Shown in pieces: positions 7,556 to 16,894 of a stretch of 64,000 bases of DNA. Numbering within the stretch: position 1 is the stretch's first letter; every line of letters starts with the position of its first letter. Location: positions 116,958 through 180,957 of the forward strand of contig NZ_FWXD01000008.1 of assembly GCF_900176275.1 (NCBI RefSeq). Direction: 5' to 3'. The notes under the pieces are model-generated. The model was not told the DNA's origin and searched no databases. It worked only from the letters and a program-made list of their open reading frames with translations. Position numbers and translations under genes: made by a program. The stretch comes from Andreprevotia lacus DSM 23236. Its GTDB lineage: Bacteria; Pseudomonadota; Gammaproteobacteria; Burkholderiales; Chitinibacteraceae.

Positions 7556-10141
7556 ATGTTAGAAGCTTACCGCCAGCATGTTGCCGAGCGCGCCGCGCTG
7601 GGCATTCCGCCGCTGCCACTGACCGCGCAGCAAGTCGCCGACCTCGTTACGCTGCTGCAAAATCCGCCGGCTGGCGAAGAAGCGTTCCTGGTTGACCTGA
7701 TTACCCACCGCGTGCCGCCGGGTGTGGACGATGCGGCCAAGGTCAAGGCCGCTTTCCTGGCTGCCGTGGCACAAGGCAAGGATTCCTGTGGCCTGATCAG
7801 CCGTACCAAGGCAGTCGAGCTGCTGGGTACCATGCTGGGTGGCTTCAACATCAAGCCGATGATCGATCTGCTGGGCGACGCCGAAGTCGGCGCCGTGGCC
7901 GCTGAAGGCCTGAAGAAAACCCTGCTGATGTTCGACTACTTCCACGACGTGAAGGAACTGGCCGACGCAGGCAACGCCAATGCCAAGGCCGTGATCCAGA
8001 GCTGGGCCGATGCCGAATGGTTCACCAGCCGTCCGGAAGTGCCGCAATCGGTCAAGCTGACCGTATTCAAGGTCACTGGCGAAACCAATACCGACGACCT
8101 GTCGCCAGCCCCGGATGCATGGTCGCGCCCGGATATCCCGCTGCACGCGCTGGCCATGCTGAAGAACACCCGCCCGGGCATCACCCCGGAAGAGGACGGC
8201 AAGCGCGGCCCGATCAAATTCCTGCAAGACCTGGCCGCCAAGGGCAACGCCGTTGCCTATGTGGGCGACGTGGTCGGTACCGGTTCCTCGCGCAAGTCGG
8301 CGACCAACTCGGTGCTGTGGTGGACTGGCGACGACATCCCGTTCGTGCCGAACAAGCGCTTTGGCGGTTACTGCCTGGGCGGCAAGATCGCGCCGATTTT
8401 CTTCAATACGCAGGAAGACTCCGGCGCGCTGCCGATCGAGGTCGATGTATCCAGCCTGGATATGGGCGACGAAATCGAACTGCGCCCGTACGAAGGCAAG
8501 GTCATCAAGAACGGCGCCACCGTGGCTGAATTCAAGGTCAAGTCCGACGTACTGTTCGACGAAGTGCGCGCGGGTGGCCGTATCAACCTGATCATCGGTC
8601 GTGGCCTGACTGCCAAGGCACGTGAATCGCTGGGCCTGCCGGCTTCGACGCTGTTCCGTCTGCCGACCGCACCGGCTGCGTCGACCAAGGGCTTCACGCA
8701 AGCACAGAAGATGGTTGGCCGTGCCGTCGGCCTGCCGGAAGGCCAGGGCGTGCGTCCGGGCACCTATTGCGAACCGCGCATGACTTCGGTCGGCTCGCAA
8801 GACACCACCGGCCCGATGACCCGTGACGAGCTGAAGGACCTCGCTTGCCTGGGCTTCTCGGCCGATCTGGTCATGCAATCGTTCTGCCACACTGCGGCTT
8901 ACCCGAAGCCGGTGGACGTGAAGACCCACCACGAACTGCCGGAATTCATCCGCAACCGTGGCGGCGTTTCGCTGCGCCCGGGCGACGGCGTGATCCACAG
9001 CTGGCTCAACCGCATGCTGCTGCCGGATACCGTTGGCACCGGTGGCGACAGCCACACCCGTTTCCCGATCGGCATCTCGTTCCCGGCCGGTTCCGGTCTG
9101 GTTGCCTTCGGTGCGGCCACCGGCGTGATGCCGCTGGACATGCCGGAATCGGTACTGGTGCGCTTCAAGGGCGAGCTGCAGCCGGGCATCACCCTGCGTG
9201 ACCTGGTGAACGCAATTCCGCTGTACGCGATCAAGGCCGGTCTGCTGACCGTGGCCAAGGCGGGCAAGAAGAACATCTTCTCGGGCCGTATCCTGGAAAT
9301 CGAAGGTCTGCCCAAGCTGAAGGTCGAGCAGGCATTCGAGCTGACCGATGCATCGGCCGAACGTTCGGCTGCCGGTTGCTCGGTGCGCCTGGATAAGGAG
9401 CCGATCATCGAGTACCTGAACTCGAACATCGTGCTGCTCAAGTCCATGATCACCAACGGCTATGGCGATGCCAAGACCCTCGGTCGCCGCATCAAGGCCA
9501 TGGAAGCATGGCTGGCCAACCCGAACCTGCTGGAGCCGGATGCTGACGCCGAATACGCTGCCGTGATCGAAATCGATCTGGCCGACGTGAAGGAGCCGAT
9601 CCTGGCTTGCCCGAACGACCCGGACGACGTGAAGGTGTTGTCCGAAGTGGCCGGCACCAAGATCGACGAAGTGTTCATCGGTTCGTGCATGACCAACATC
9701 GGCCACTTCCGTGCCGCCGGCAAGCTGCTGGAAGGCAAGCGCGACATCCCGGTCAAGCTGTGGATTGCACCGCCGACCAAGATGGACGCCCAGCAGCTGA
9801 CCGAAGAAGGCTACTACGGTACCTTCGGCACCGCTGGTGCGCGTACCGAAATGCCGGGCTGCTCGCTGTGCATGGGTAACCAGGCACAAGTGCGCGAAGG
9901 TGCGACCGTGGTTTCGACCTCGACGCGTAACTTCCCGAACCGTCTGGGCAAGAACACCAACGTGTTCCTGAGCTCGGCCGAGCTGGCTGCGATTGCATCG
10001 CGCCTGGGCCGCATCCCGACCGTTGAGGAATACATGGCGGACGTGGGCGTGCTGGATGCCAAGTCGAAAGAAGTTTATCGTTATCTCAACTTCAATGAGA
10101 TCGATAGCTATCAAGCCGAAGCCGACAAGGCCACCGTTTGA
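7556..10141 (+). CDS. acnB: Aconitate hydratase B
   Basis: This 861-residue enzyme isomerises citrate to isocitrate via cis-aconitate in the TCA cycle, and by family also handles 2-methylisocitrate steps. It begins with the AcnB-specific HEAT-like domain ([21 protein letters not shown]), then the swivel domain. The [4Fe-4S] cysteines lie in GSCMTNIGH and CSLCMGNQ near the C-terminus, in the AcnB order. Length matches the family (about 865). The ATG at 7556 matches the family start; the frame extends 37 codons upstream without similarity. A strong terminator follows. Confidence 0.97.
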   Translation: MLEAYRQHVAERAALGIPPLPLTAQQVADLVTLLQNPPAGEEAFLVDLITHRVPPGVDDAAKVKAAFLAAVAQGKDSCGLISRTKAVELLGTMLGGFNIKPMIDLLGDAEVGAVAAEGLKKTLLMFDYFHDVKELADAGNANAKAVIQSWADAEWFTSRPEVPQSVKLTVFKVTGETNTDDLSPAPDAWSRPDIPLHALAMLKNTRPGITPEEDGKRGPIKFLQDLAAKGNAVAYVGDVVGTGSSRKSATNSVLWWTGDDIPFVPNKRFGGYCLGGKIAPIFFNTQEDSGALPIEVDVSSLDMGDEIELRPYEGKVIKNGATVAEFKVKSDVLFDEVRAGGRINLIIGRGLTAKARESLGLPASTLFRLPTAPAASTKGFTQAQKMVGRAVGLPEGQGVRPGTYCEPRMTSVGSQDTTGPMTRDELKDLACLGFSADLVMQSFCHTAAYPKPVDVKTHHELPEFIRNRGGVSLRPGDGVIHSWLNRMLLPDTVGTGGDSHTRFPIGISFPAGSGLVAFGAATGVMPLDMPESVLVRFKGELQPGITLRDLVNAIPLYAIKAGLLTVAKAGKKNIFSGRILEIEGLPKLKVEQAFELTDASAERSAAGCSVRLDKEPIIEYLNSNIVLLKSMITNGYGDAKTLGRRIKAMEAWLANPNLLEPDADAEYAAVIEIDLADVKEPILACPNDPDDVKVLSEVAGTKIDEVFIGSCMTNIGHFRAAGKLLEGKRDIPVKLWIAPPTKMDAQQLTEEGYYGTFGTAGARTEMPGCSLCMGNQAQVREGATVVSTSTRNFPNRLGKNTNVFLSSAELAAIASRLGRIPTVEEYMADVGVLDAKSKEVYRYLNFNEIDSYQAEADKATV

Positions 10142-10162
10142 TCGCAACGCTGCGTTGACGAA

Positions 10163-10190
10163 AACCCACCGGGCAACCGGTGGGTTTTTT
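10163..10190 (+). terminator. Rho-independent terminator of acnB
   Basis: The stem AACCCACCGG / CCGGTGGGTT with loop GCAA is followed by a T run, 22 bases after the acnB stop. Confidence 0.9.
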
Positions 10191-10229
10191 GTTGCCGGCG
10201 CCTATTCCGCCCGGCGTGAAAATCAGATC

Positions 10230-10242
10230 AATTTGAAAGCAA
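10230..10242 (+). promoter_or_regulatory. Probable Ada-binding box of the alkylation-repair operon
   Basis: AAT-TTGAAA-GCAA matches the AAT-N6-GCAA form described for E. coli Ada sites. It lies about 50 bases before the start predicted from a TACATT -10 element (10274-10279), which is the usual place for Ada activation. Functional assignment is inference from the motif and the downstream genes. Confidence 0.45.
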
Positions 10243-10306
10243 GCAACGGAGTGAGTGAGGGCTGGCAAGGCGCTACATTCCGGTTCAACATAGTGCTGAG
10301 GAGCGC

Positions 10307-11422
10307 ATGATGAACAGCTTGACCCGCAAGGAAGCCACCGCCGCCCGCCTGGCCGAACAGGCCGTCGCCGTAGAACGCGATCCGCGCTGGGCCGATATCA
10401 CAGCACGCAATCACGCCGCAGATGGCCGCTTTTACTATTCGGTGAAAAGCACCGGGGTGTATTGCCGTCCTTCGTGCGCAGCGCGGCGGGCACGGCCCGA
10501 GAATGTAGCGTTTCACGCCAGTTGCGCGGATGCCGAGCGCGCGGGCTTTCGCCCGTGCAAGCGTTGCAAGCCCGATCAGCCCTCCTTGCAGGAGCAATAT
10601 GCTGCCAAGGTGAGCGCCGCGTGCCGCATCATCGATGCCGCCGAAGTACCACCGTCGCTGGACGAACTGGCCGAGGCTACCGGCATCAGCGCCTATCATT
10701 TTCATCGCATCTTCAAGCAACTGACTGGCCTGACCCCCAAGGGTTACGCCAAGGCCCGCCGCGCCGAACGCATGCGCGATGAGCTGAGCCGGGGTTCGCA
10801 CGTCACCGAGGCACTCTACGAGGCGGGCTATCAATCCAATACCCGCTTCTACGCTGAATCGAATGCAGTACTGGGCATGACGCCCAAGGATTACCGTGCC
10901 GGAGGCAGGCAGGCGCAGATCCGCTTCGCCATTGGCCAGTGCAAACTGGGTGCAATCCTGGTGGCGCAAAGCCAGCGCGGCCTGTGTGCGATTTCATTGG
11001 GCAATGACCCGGATGCGCTGCTGCGCGAGCTGCAGGATCGTTTTCCACGCGCCGAGTTGATCGGCGGTGATGCCGCATTTGAGCATCTGGTGGCGCAGGT
11101 GGTTGGTTTCATCGAAGCACCGGCCAAGGGGCTGGACCTGCCGCTGGATGTGCAGGGCACTGCATTCCAGCAGCGCGTCTGGCAGGCGCTGCGTGACATT
11201 CCGGCTGGTGAAACGGCCAGCTATGCCGAAATTGCCAATCGCATCGGCGCACCCAAGGCGGTGCGGGCGGTGGCCGGCGCGTGTGCGGCCAATACGCTGG
11301 CGGTGGCGATACCGTGCCACCGCGTGGTGCGCAGCGATGGTGAGTTGTCCGGCTATCGCTGGGGTGTGGAGCGCAAACGTGCCTTGCTCGATATCGAGCT
11401 GGCGCTGGAGCACAAGGCATGA
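10307..11422 (+). CDS. ada: Bifunctional Ada: transcriptional activator and O6-methylguanine-DNA methyltransferase
   Basis: The 371-residue protein has all Ada parts in order. The zinc module has Cys53, Cys57, Cys84 and Cys87 and would accept a methyl group from phosphotriesters. An AraC-type helix-turn-helix (about 100-195) includes AYHFHRIFKQLTGLTPKGY. The C-terminal methyltransferase has the suicide Cys in IPCHRVV and the Arg finger region before it. Methylated Ada should activate its own operon. The GAGGAG site at 10298-10303 is better spaced for the second ATG (10310) than for 10307. It leads a three-gene overlapping operon. Confidence 0.95.
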   Translation: MMNSLTRKEATAARLAEQAVAVERDPRWADITARNHAADGRFYYSVKSTGVYCRPSCAARRARPENVAFHASCADAERAGFRPCKRCKPDQPSLQEQYAAKVSAACRIIDAAEVPPSLDELAEATGISAYHFHRIFKQLTGLTPKGYAKARRAERMRDELSRGSHVTEALYEAGYQSNTRFYAESNAVLGMTPKDYRAGGRQAQIRFAIGQCKLGAILVAQSQRGLCAISLGNDPDALLRELQDRFPRAELIGGDAAFEHLVAQVVGFIEAPAKGLDLPLDVQGTAFQQRVWQALRDIPAGETASYAEIANRIGAPKAVRAVAGACAANTLAVAIPCHRVVRSDGELSGYRWGVERKRALLDIELALEHKA

Positions 11423-12150
11423 ACGCCCGACTGTCTGAGGCTACAGCCCTGGCCGGGCGCATCGACGCGCTGGATTGGCACGCCATCGAAGAAGCGCTCA
11501 ACCAGGAAGGCTGGGCGCAGATCAACGGTTTGCTCGACGCCGAGCGCTGTCACGCGCTGGCGGCCGGCTATGCCGACGCTGCGCAATTCCGCAGCCGCAT
11601 CGTGATGGCGCGCTACGCCTTCGGGCGCGGTGAGTATCAATACTATGCCTACCCCTTGCCTGAGCCGATAGCCAGCCTGCGCAGCTTGCTCTATCCGCGA
11701 CTGGCACCATTAGCCAATCGCTGGAACGAAGCAATGGGCGTGGCTGCACGCTATCCGGCAGCGCATGCTGACTGGCTGGCACGTTGCCATGCGGCGGGGC
11801 AGCGGCGACCCACGCCCTTGCTACTGCAATACGGGCCGGGCGACTACAACTGCCTGCATCAGGATTTGTACGGTGAGCTGGTATTTCCGCTGCAGGTGGC
11901 CATTCTGCTGTCCGAGCCTGGGCGGGATTTCGAGGGCGGCGAGTTCGTGCTGACCGAGCAGCGTCCGCGCATGCAATCACGGCCCATGGTGGTGCCGCTG
12001 GGGCAGGGTGATGCGGTGGTGTTCGCCGTCAATCAGCGGCCGGTGCAGGGTACGCGCGGCACCTATCGGGTGCAGCTGCGTCACGGCGTGAGCAAGCTGC
12101 GCAGCGGGCAACGGCACACCTTGGGCATGATTTTTCATGACGCAACTTGA
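11419..12150 (+). CDS. 2OG-Fe(II) oxygenase linked to alkylation repair
   Basis: The 243-residue protein belongs to the 2-oxoglutarate/iron dioxygenases often seen beside ada and annotated as acting on damaged DNA (PF09859 type). The metal dyad H147-x-D149 sits in YGPGDYNCLHQDLYG, a second His at about 222 (LRHGVSKL) is the third ligand, and an Arg nearby would bind 2-oxoglutarate. It overlaps ada by four bases (ATGA) and alkB by 14 bases, so it is translationally coupled in a repair operon. The exact substrate is not known. Confidence 0.85.
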   Translation: MNARLSEATALAGRIDALDWHAIEEALNQEGWAQINGLLDAERCHALAAGYADAAQFRSRIVMARYAFGRGEYQYYAYPLPEPIASLRSLLYPRLAPLANRWNEAMGVAARYPAAHADWLARCHAAGQRRPTPLLLQYGPGDYNCLHQDLYGELVFPLQVAILLSEPGRDFEGGEFVLTEQRPRMQSRPMVVPLGQGDAVVFAVNQRPVQGTRGTYRVQLRHGVSKLRSGQRHTLGMIFHDAT

Positions 12151-12796
12151 TCTGCAGCCCTCGCTGTTTGATGACAGCCCGGACTGGCGCGAGGATATCG
12201 ATACCGGCGTAGTCGTGCTGCGTGGCTTTGCCCTGTCGCAAGCGGATGTGCTGGCGCAGGCGGTGCATGCCATCGCGGCGCAAGCACCATTCCGGCAAAT
12301 GCATACACCCAGCGGGTTGCACATGTCGGTGGCACTGACTGGTTGTGGTGAGGCAGGCTGGGTGAGTGATGCGCATGGCTACCGTTACGCCCGGCGTGAT
12401 CCGGATACGGGCCTGCCGTGGCCGGCGATGCCGGATACGTTGCGCAACTTTGCTGCGGAAGCTGCCGCAACGGCAGGTTTTCGCAATTTCGTGCCTGATG
12501 CCTGCCTGATCAACCGCTATGCCATCGGCGCGCGCATGTCGCTGCATCAGGACAAGAACGAGCGCGACTTCAGCCAACCCATCGTATCGGTATCGCTTGG
12601 CTTGCCGGCGGTGTTCCAGTTTGGCGGTTTGGCGCGCGCGGACAAGGCGCAGCGTATCCCGCTGGCGCACGGTGATGTGGTGGTGTGGGGCGGTCCGGCG
12701 CGCATGCGCTTTCATGGCGTTTTGCCGGTCAAGCCTGGCGTGCACCCGCAGTGGGGTGAATTCCGCATCAATTTGACCTTCCGCAAGGCATTGTGA
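12137..12796 (+). CDS. alkB: DNA oxidative demethylase AlkB
   Basis: This 219-residue protein oxidatively removes methyl groups from 1-methyladenine and 3-methylcytosine using Fe(II), O2 and 2-oxoglutarate. The ligands H137, D139 and H193 are present, as is the 2-oxoglutarate-binding RINLTFR (210-216). The nucleotide lid [17 protein letters not shown] fits AlkB. The start overlaps the previous gene by 14 bases, making the third gene of the adaptive-response operon. Confidence 0.95.
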   Translation: MTQLDLQPSLFDDSPDWREDIDTGVVVLRGFALSQADVLAQAVHAIAAQAPFRQMHTPSGLHMSVALTGCGEAGWVSDAHGYRYARRDPDTGLPWPAMPDTLRNFAAEAAATAGFRNFVPDACLINRYAIGARMSLHQDKNERDFSQPIVSVSLGLPAVFQFGGLARADKAQRIPLAHGDVVVWGGPARMRFHGVLPVKPGVHPQWGEFRINLTFRKAL

Positions 12797-12920
12797 TTTT
12801 CCGACACCCGGCCGTGCTCATGGCTGGCGCCATGCGCTGATTTTGCTAGAATCGCAGCCCCGCCGGCCTTTGCCGGCCACCCGGTCCACCCTTTGCGAGG
12901 GTGACCACCTGGAGATTGCA

Positions 12921-13868
12921 ATGTCTGAATCCAAGACCCCGCCCATCGTGGTGGCGGCTTTGTACAAGTTCGTCACCTTGACGGACTACATCGCGCTGCG
13001 CGAGCCGCTGCAGCAATGCATGACTGATCTGGATGTGAAAGGTACCCTGCTGCTGGCCGAAGAGGGCATCAACGGCACCGTATCCGGCACGCGTGCCGCC
13101 ATCGATGGTCTGCTGGCATGGCTCAAGCGCGATGCGCGCTTTGCCGAGCTGGACCACAAGGAATCCTACTGCGACGAGCAGCCGTTCTATCGTACCAAGG
13201 TCAAACTCAAGAAAGAGATCGTGACCATGGGCGTTGAGGGTGTTGACCCCAACAAGCGCGTCGGCACCTATGTTGAGCCGCATGATTGGAATGCACTGAT
13301 CAGCGATCCGGAGGTACTGCTGATCGACACCCGCAATGACTACGAAGTGGCCATCGGCACCTTTGAGGGCGCCATCGACCCCAGAACAGAAAGCTTCCGC
13401 GAGTTTCCGGACTACATCCAGCGGCATTTCGACCCGGCCAAGCACAAGAAAGTGGCGATGTTCTGCACCGGCGGCATCCGCTGTGAAAAGGCGTCGAGCT
13501 ATATGCTGGGCGCTGGCTTTGAAGAGGTCTACCACCTCAAGGGCGGCATCCTGAAGTACCTGGAAACCGTTCCGCAGGAAGAAACCAGGTGGCAGGGTGA
13601 CTGCTTTGTGTTCGATAACCGCGTGACGGTGCGGCACGATCTGTCGGAGGGCGACTACGAGCTGTGCCACGCCTGCCGCGAGCCGGTATCGGTGGAAGAA
13701 CGCAAGTCACCGCACTATGTGCCAGGCATCAGCTGCCCCCACTGCTGGGACAGCCTGAGTGAAAAGACCCGTGCTGGTGCGCGGGAGCGTCAAAAACAGA
13801 TCGAACTGGCCAAGGCGCGCAACCAGCCCAATCCGATTGGCCGCAAAGTGCACGAGCGGGATGAGTGA
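12921..13868 (+). CDS. trhO: tRNA uridine(34) hydroxylase TrhO (rhodanese-domain, YceA family)
   Basis: The 315-residue protein has an N-terminal acylphosphatase-like domain (to about 100), a rhodanese domain with the loop [10 protein letters not shown] (Cys182 first), and a C-terminal Cys-rich part (CHACREP and CPHCWD). TrhO adds oxygen at U34 of some tRNAs to give 5-hydroxyuridine. The start has GGAGA upstream. A TAGAAT hexamer at 12847-12852 could be its -10. A bidirectional terminator follows. Confidence 0.92.
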   Translation: MSESKTPPIVVAALYKFVTLTDYIALREPLQQCMTDLDVKGTLLLAEEGINGTVSGTRAAIDGLLAWLKRDARFAELDHKESYCDEQPFYRTKVKLKKEIVTMGVEGVDPNKRVGTYVEPHDWNALISDPEVLLIDTRNDYEVAIGTFEGAIDPRTESFREFPDYIQRHFDPAKHKKVAMFCTGGIRCEKASSYMLGAGFEEVYHLKGGILKYLETVPQEETRWQGDCFVFDNRVTVRHDLSEGDYELCHACREPVSVEERKSPHYVPGISCPHCWDSLSEKTRAGARERQKQIELAKARNQPNPIGRKVHERDE

Positions 13869-13885
13869 CGTTAGCCGCCCGATAT

Positions 13886-13916
13886 AAAAAAGCCCGCATT
13901 CATGCGGGCTTTTTTT
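13886..13916. terminator. Bidirectional terminator between trhO and the DUF1456 gene
   Basis: AAAAAAGCCCGCA and TGCGGGCTTTTTT pair around TTCA. The T tract on both strands lets it end both converging genes. Confidence 0.9.
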
Positions 13917-13931
13917 GTAATTTGGGCAACC

Positions 13932-14393
13932 TCAGGGGCGCAACCGCAGCGTCAGCCCCTTGAGGAAATTGCGCAGCAGCTGGTCGCCGCAAGGGCGATA
14001 GTTTTTCTGACCTTCCTTGCGGAACAGCGCGCTCAGCTCCGGTTTCCCGACGGTAAAGCCCGCATTGGCGAGAATGGCATGCAGGTCCTCTTCCTTCAGC
14101 TCGAACGCAACGCGCAGCTTCTTCAGAATGGTGTTGTTGCTGACCGGCCAGCTCACAGCAGGGGCGGGGCGGCTTTCGTCCTTGCCGCGGCGGAATACCA
14201 CCAGCCCATCCAGGAAATAGGCCAGTACTTCGTCGCTGCACTCTGCAAAGTCTGCTTCGTCCGGCTTTTTGAGAAAGCTGTCCACGCTCTCGCGTTGTAT
14301 CGAGAGGCCAGCCAGGCCGATGATTTCCACCAGCTTGGTATCGCTCAAATCCAGCATGTAACGCACGCTGCGCAGAATATCGTTGTTGATCAT
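13932..14393 (-). CDS. DUF1456 family protein (YehS-like)
   Basis: The 153-residue protein is built of two similar halves, each starting with a pattern like NNDILRSVRYMLDLSDTKLVEI and NNTILKKLRVAFELKEEDLHAIL, as in the DUF1456/YehS family. The function is unknown. There is no signal or membrane segment. It converges on trhO. The 335 bases upstream (14394-14728) contain one perfect palindrome and the tRNA terminator but no gene. Confidence 0.85.
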   Translation of the reverse strand: MINNDILRSVRYMLDLSDTKLVEIIGLAGLSIQRESVDSFLKKPDEADFAECSDEVLAYFLDGLVVFRRGKDESRPAPAVSWPVSNNTILKKLRVAFELKEEDLHAILANAGFTVGKPELSALFRKEGQKNYRPCGDQLLRNFLKGLTLRLRP

Positions 14394-14481
14394 GATGGGC
14401 TAAACCTTGAAGGTGGATGGATATTTGCCGGTGAGTGCAATCGCGCGTGCATGGACACGCATGCATTCATGAATATTTTAT

Positions 14482-14495
14482 AGAACGTTCGTTCT
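14482..14495. promoter_or_regulatory. Orphan palindrome AGAACG-TT-CGTTCT
   Basis: This perfect 14-base palindrome resembles operators of TetR-family repressors. It lies about 90 bases upstream of the DUF1456 start and about 470 bases from the nearest TetR gene, whose own operators have a different sequence. Confidence 0.3.
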
Positions 14496-14690
14496 TTTTG
14501 TTGTACATTGCATTCAATGCGTGCTGCACGCTGAAGTGGGTATCACATCAGGATACGCGCCATGCACGGAGCGAATACATGGCATGCACCGGACAGAATT
14601 GTATGCCTTGGCGTTTGCAGTGGATGCTATGCCGCTCTGCTGCTTGCTGTAGCAGGTAACTGCAGCTGACCTGTTTTGAAAACTGAATTG

Positions 14691-14718
14691 AAAAAGCCCC
14701 GATGCATCGGGGCTTTCA
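14691..14718 (-). terminator. Terminator downstream of tRNA-Gly
   Basis: GCCCCGA-TGCA-TCGGGGC is followed on the minus strand by TTTTT, 11 bases after the tRNA CCA end. Confidence 0.85.
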
Positions 14719-14728
14719 CTGAAAAATC

Positions 14729-14802
14729 TGGAGCGGGCGACGGGAATCGAACCCGTGTTCCGAGCTTGGGAAGCTAGTGTCTTACCATTAGACGACGCCC
14801 GC
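14729..14802 (-). tRNA. tRNA-Gly(CCC)
   Basis: The full cloverleaf reads on the minus strand: acceptor GCGGGCG/CGCCCGC, D arm GTCT/AGAC, anticodon loop TTCCCAA (anticodon CCC), T arm ACGGG-TTCGATT-CCCGT, discriminator T and an encoded CCA. In the anticodon stem (CTAGC/GCTCG) the second pair is a U-C mismatch, which is unusual. A terminator follows directly, so it is probably a single-gene unit. Confidence 0.93.
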
Positions 14803-14900
14803 AGAGGCACGCATTCTATGCGCTTTTGCGCCGGCAAGGCAAATGGGTTGCGCCGATGGAGTAGGGCGGGCAAGGGCATACATAAAAGAACGCATGTCGG

Positions 14901-14946
14901 TTGACTAGACTGAGTAGTCTAAATTAGACTGGACTCACTAGTCTAA
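14901..14946. promoter_or_regulatory. Tandem TetR-type operators over the tetR/efflux promoter
   Basis: Two inverted repeats share the TAGACT half-site: TAGACT-GAGT-AGTCTA (14906-14921) and TTAGACT-N9-AGTCTAA (14924-14930/14940-14946). A TTGACT -35-like hexamer lies at 14901-14906, so bound repressor would cover the promoter. This fits autoregulation by the TetR protein whose ATG is at 14964. Confidence 0.6.
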
Positions 14947-14963
14947 CCGCGTCAAGTTTTGCC

Positions 14964-15566
14964 ATGAATGCAACTCCGGCCCATCCGGGCGACAGCGTGG
15001 ACCGCGTGCTTGAAGCCGCGCGTCAGCTATTTTGCGAAGAGGGTTTCCGCGCCAGTATCGACAAGGTTGCCGAGCGAGCGGGGGTGGCCCGTCAAACTGT
15101 TTACAACCGCTTTGGCAGCAAGACCGAATTGTTTCGCGCCGTGATTCAACGTGTATGTACCGATCTGCATGAAACGCTGGAAGCGCGCGATGGCGCGCTG
15201 CGCGAGCAGCTGATCGATTTTTCGCTGCACTTTCGCGCGCATGTGATGAGCGCGGAAAACATCAGCGCGCATCGCGCACTGGTGGCAGAAGTACCGCGCT
15301 TTCCCGAGCTGGCCAATGCCTTGCTTGAAAACGGCCCGTGCCGCACGCGTGATCAACTGGCGGCGCTGTTGTCACATGAAATGTCCGCCGGTCGTCTTTT
15401 GGTGGCGGATCCGATCGAAGCCGCCGAGTTTTTGCTGGAAGTCGTGGTCGGTTTCGATCACACCCGCATCCTGTTTGGCGGCCTGCCGCCATTGCCAGAG
15501 CAGGAGCGGGGCAAGGTCGAGCGTATCGTGGACACCTTTCTGCGTGCATACGCACCAAACAAGTAA
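14964..15566 (+). CDS. TetR family repressor of the RND efflux operon
   Basis: The 200-residue protein has an N-terminal TetR helix-turn-helix (VLEAARQLFCEEGFRASIDKVAERAGVARQTVYNRFGSKTELF, about 15-57) and a TetR C-terminal ligand domain. It sits directly upstream of the adaptor-pump-outer membrane genes on the same strand, with paired palindromes ahead of it. By family it should repress the efflux genes until a toxic ligand binds. The ligand cannot be predicted. Confidence 0.9.
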   Translation: MNATPAHPGDSVDRVLEAARQLFCEEGFRASIDKVAERAGVARQTVYNRFGSKTELFRAVIQRVCTDLHETLEARDGALREQLIDFSLHFRAHVMSAENISAHRALVAEVPRFPELANALLENGPCRTRDQLAALLSHEMSAGRLLVADPIEAAEFLLEVVVGFDHTRILFGGLPPLPEQERGKVERIVDTFLRAYAPNK

Positions 15567-15572
15567 TTGCGA

Positions 15573-15617
15573 TGACACAGGTCAGCGGGAAACCCCTAGT
15601 TGCTGACGCCTGTGTCA
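15573..15617. promoter_or_regulatory. Inverted repeat between tetR and the efflux adaptor gene
   Basis: TGACACAGGTCAGC (15573-15586) pairs with GCTGACGCCTGTGTCA (15602-15617), leaving a two-base bulge. It could be an RNA hairpin ahead of the adaptor ribosome site (weak attenuator or stabiliser) or an operator. It does not share the TAGACT half-site. Confidence 0.4.
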
Positions 15618-15661
15618 ACGATAAAGTCACTAAAAACACATTTCGTTCTCAGGAGTTCACG

Positions 15662-16879
15662 ATGCTTCAGTCCCATCTGCGTAATTCCATCCTGGTTGCC
15701 AGCATCGCGCTGGCACTTGCCGCCTGCGGCAAGCAGGACGCAGGCGCCGGTCACGGCGCTGGTGGCCAGATGCCGCCGCAGGAAGTCGCCGTCATCACCG
15801 CAGCGGCAGGTGATTCGTCGCTGACCCGCGATCTGCCGGGCCGGGTAGTCGCTTATCGCTCGGCAGAAGTCCGTGCACAGGTGGAAGGCATTCTGCAAAA
15901 GCGCCTGTATGAAGAAGGCAGCGAAGTCAGGGCCGGCCAGACGCTGTTCCAGATCGATGCCAGCACCCTGTCTGCCACCGTGGCTGCCAACGAGGCTGCA
16001 CTGGCGCGCGCACAGGCCAACGCCGAAATCGCCAAGCAGACGTTGGCGCGCTACCAGAAACTGGTGGATGTCGAGGGTGTATCCAAGCAGGAGCTGGATC
16101 AGGCCATCTCGCAGAACAAACAGGCGCAGGCTGACCTGCTGTCGGCTGACGCCGCACTGAAAAAGGCGCGCATCGATCTGGCGCATGCCAGCGTGCCGGC
16201 ACCGATTTCGGGTCGTACCAGCCGCGCGCTGGTGTCGGAAGGCACATTGGTGGGGCGTGGTGAGGCGACCCAGCTGACCACCATCGAGCAACTTGATCCC
16301 ATTTACGTGAACTTCAGTCAGGCGGGCAGCGAGGTCTTCAGGCTCAAGCAGATGATGAAGGCAGGCAAGTTGAAAGCCGGTGCCGCCTTGCCGGTGGACT
16401 TGCTCCTGGAAGACGGCAGTGTCTACCCGGTCAAGGGCAAGTTGCTGTTCGCCGAGCAGACTGTTGATCCCGCCACCGGTACCGTGACCTTGCGTGCCGA
16501 ATTCGCCAACCCGGACCGCCTGCTGCTGCCGGGCATGTTCGGTTCGGTGCGTCTGGCGCTGGGTGATCTGGGCGGCTCGATCCGCGTACCGCAGCGCGCA
16601 GTGATGTCCAGCCCGCAAGGCCAGTTCGTTTATATCGTCGGCAAGGAAAACAAGGTTGCTGCCGCACCGGTACAAACCGGTGGCATGTCCGGTCGTGACT
16701 GGATCATCACCAGCGGCCTGAAGGGCGGTGAGCAGGTCATTGTCGAAGGCCTGCAAAAAATCCGTCCGGACGCGGTCGTTCAGCCTGCACCGTATCAGGC
16801 ACCGGGTGCGGCATCCGCACCTGCCGCCGCAGCCAATGCCCACGCCAGCGCAGCCTCCGCTGCCAGCCAAGCCAAGTAA
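15662..16879 (+). CDS. RND efflux periplasmic adaptor (membrane fusion protein) lipoprotein
   Basis: The 405-residue AcrA/MexA-type adaptor joins the inner-membrane pump to the outer-membrane channel. A lipoprotein signal ends in LAAC with Cys22 as the lipid site. Then come the first lipoyl half (RAQVEGILQKRLYEEGSEVRAGQTLFQID), a coiled-coil hairpin (about 100-165), the second lipoyl half, and beta-barrel and membrane-proximal domains. The Ala-rich tail from about 380 is disordered. The ATG at 15662 has CAGGAG upstream; the frame extends to 15572 through the inverted repeat without similarity. Confidence 0.94.
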   Translation: MLQSHLRNSILVASIALALAACGKQDAGAGHGAGGQMPPQEVAVITAAAGDSSLTRDLPGRVVAYRSAEVRAQVEGILQKRLYEEGSEVRAGQTLFQIDASTLSATVAANEAALARAQANAEIAKQTLARYQKLVDVEGVSKQELDQAISQNKQAQADLLSADAALKKARIDLAHASVPAPISGRTSRALVSEGTLVGRGEATQLTTIEQLDPIYVNFSQAGSEVFRLKQMMKAGKLKAGAALPVDLLLEDGSVYPVKGKLLFAEQTVDPATGTVTLRAEFANPDRLLLPGMFGSVRLALGDLGGSIRVPQRAVMSSPQGQFVYIVGKENKVAAAPVQTGGMSGRDWIITSGLKGGEQVIVEGLQKIRPDAVVQPAPYQAPGAASAPAAAANAHASAASAASQAK

Positions 16880-16894
16880 AGGAGAGCAACACGC

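Noticed and set aside
7559..10147. An 862-codon minus-strand frame opposite acnB
   Set aside because: It mirrors acnB codons exactly and has no recognisable domain, consistent with high G+C codon bias.
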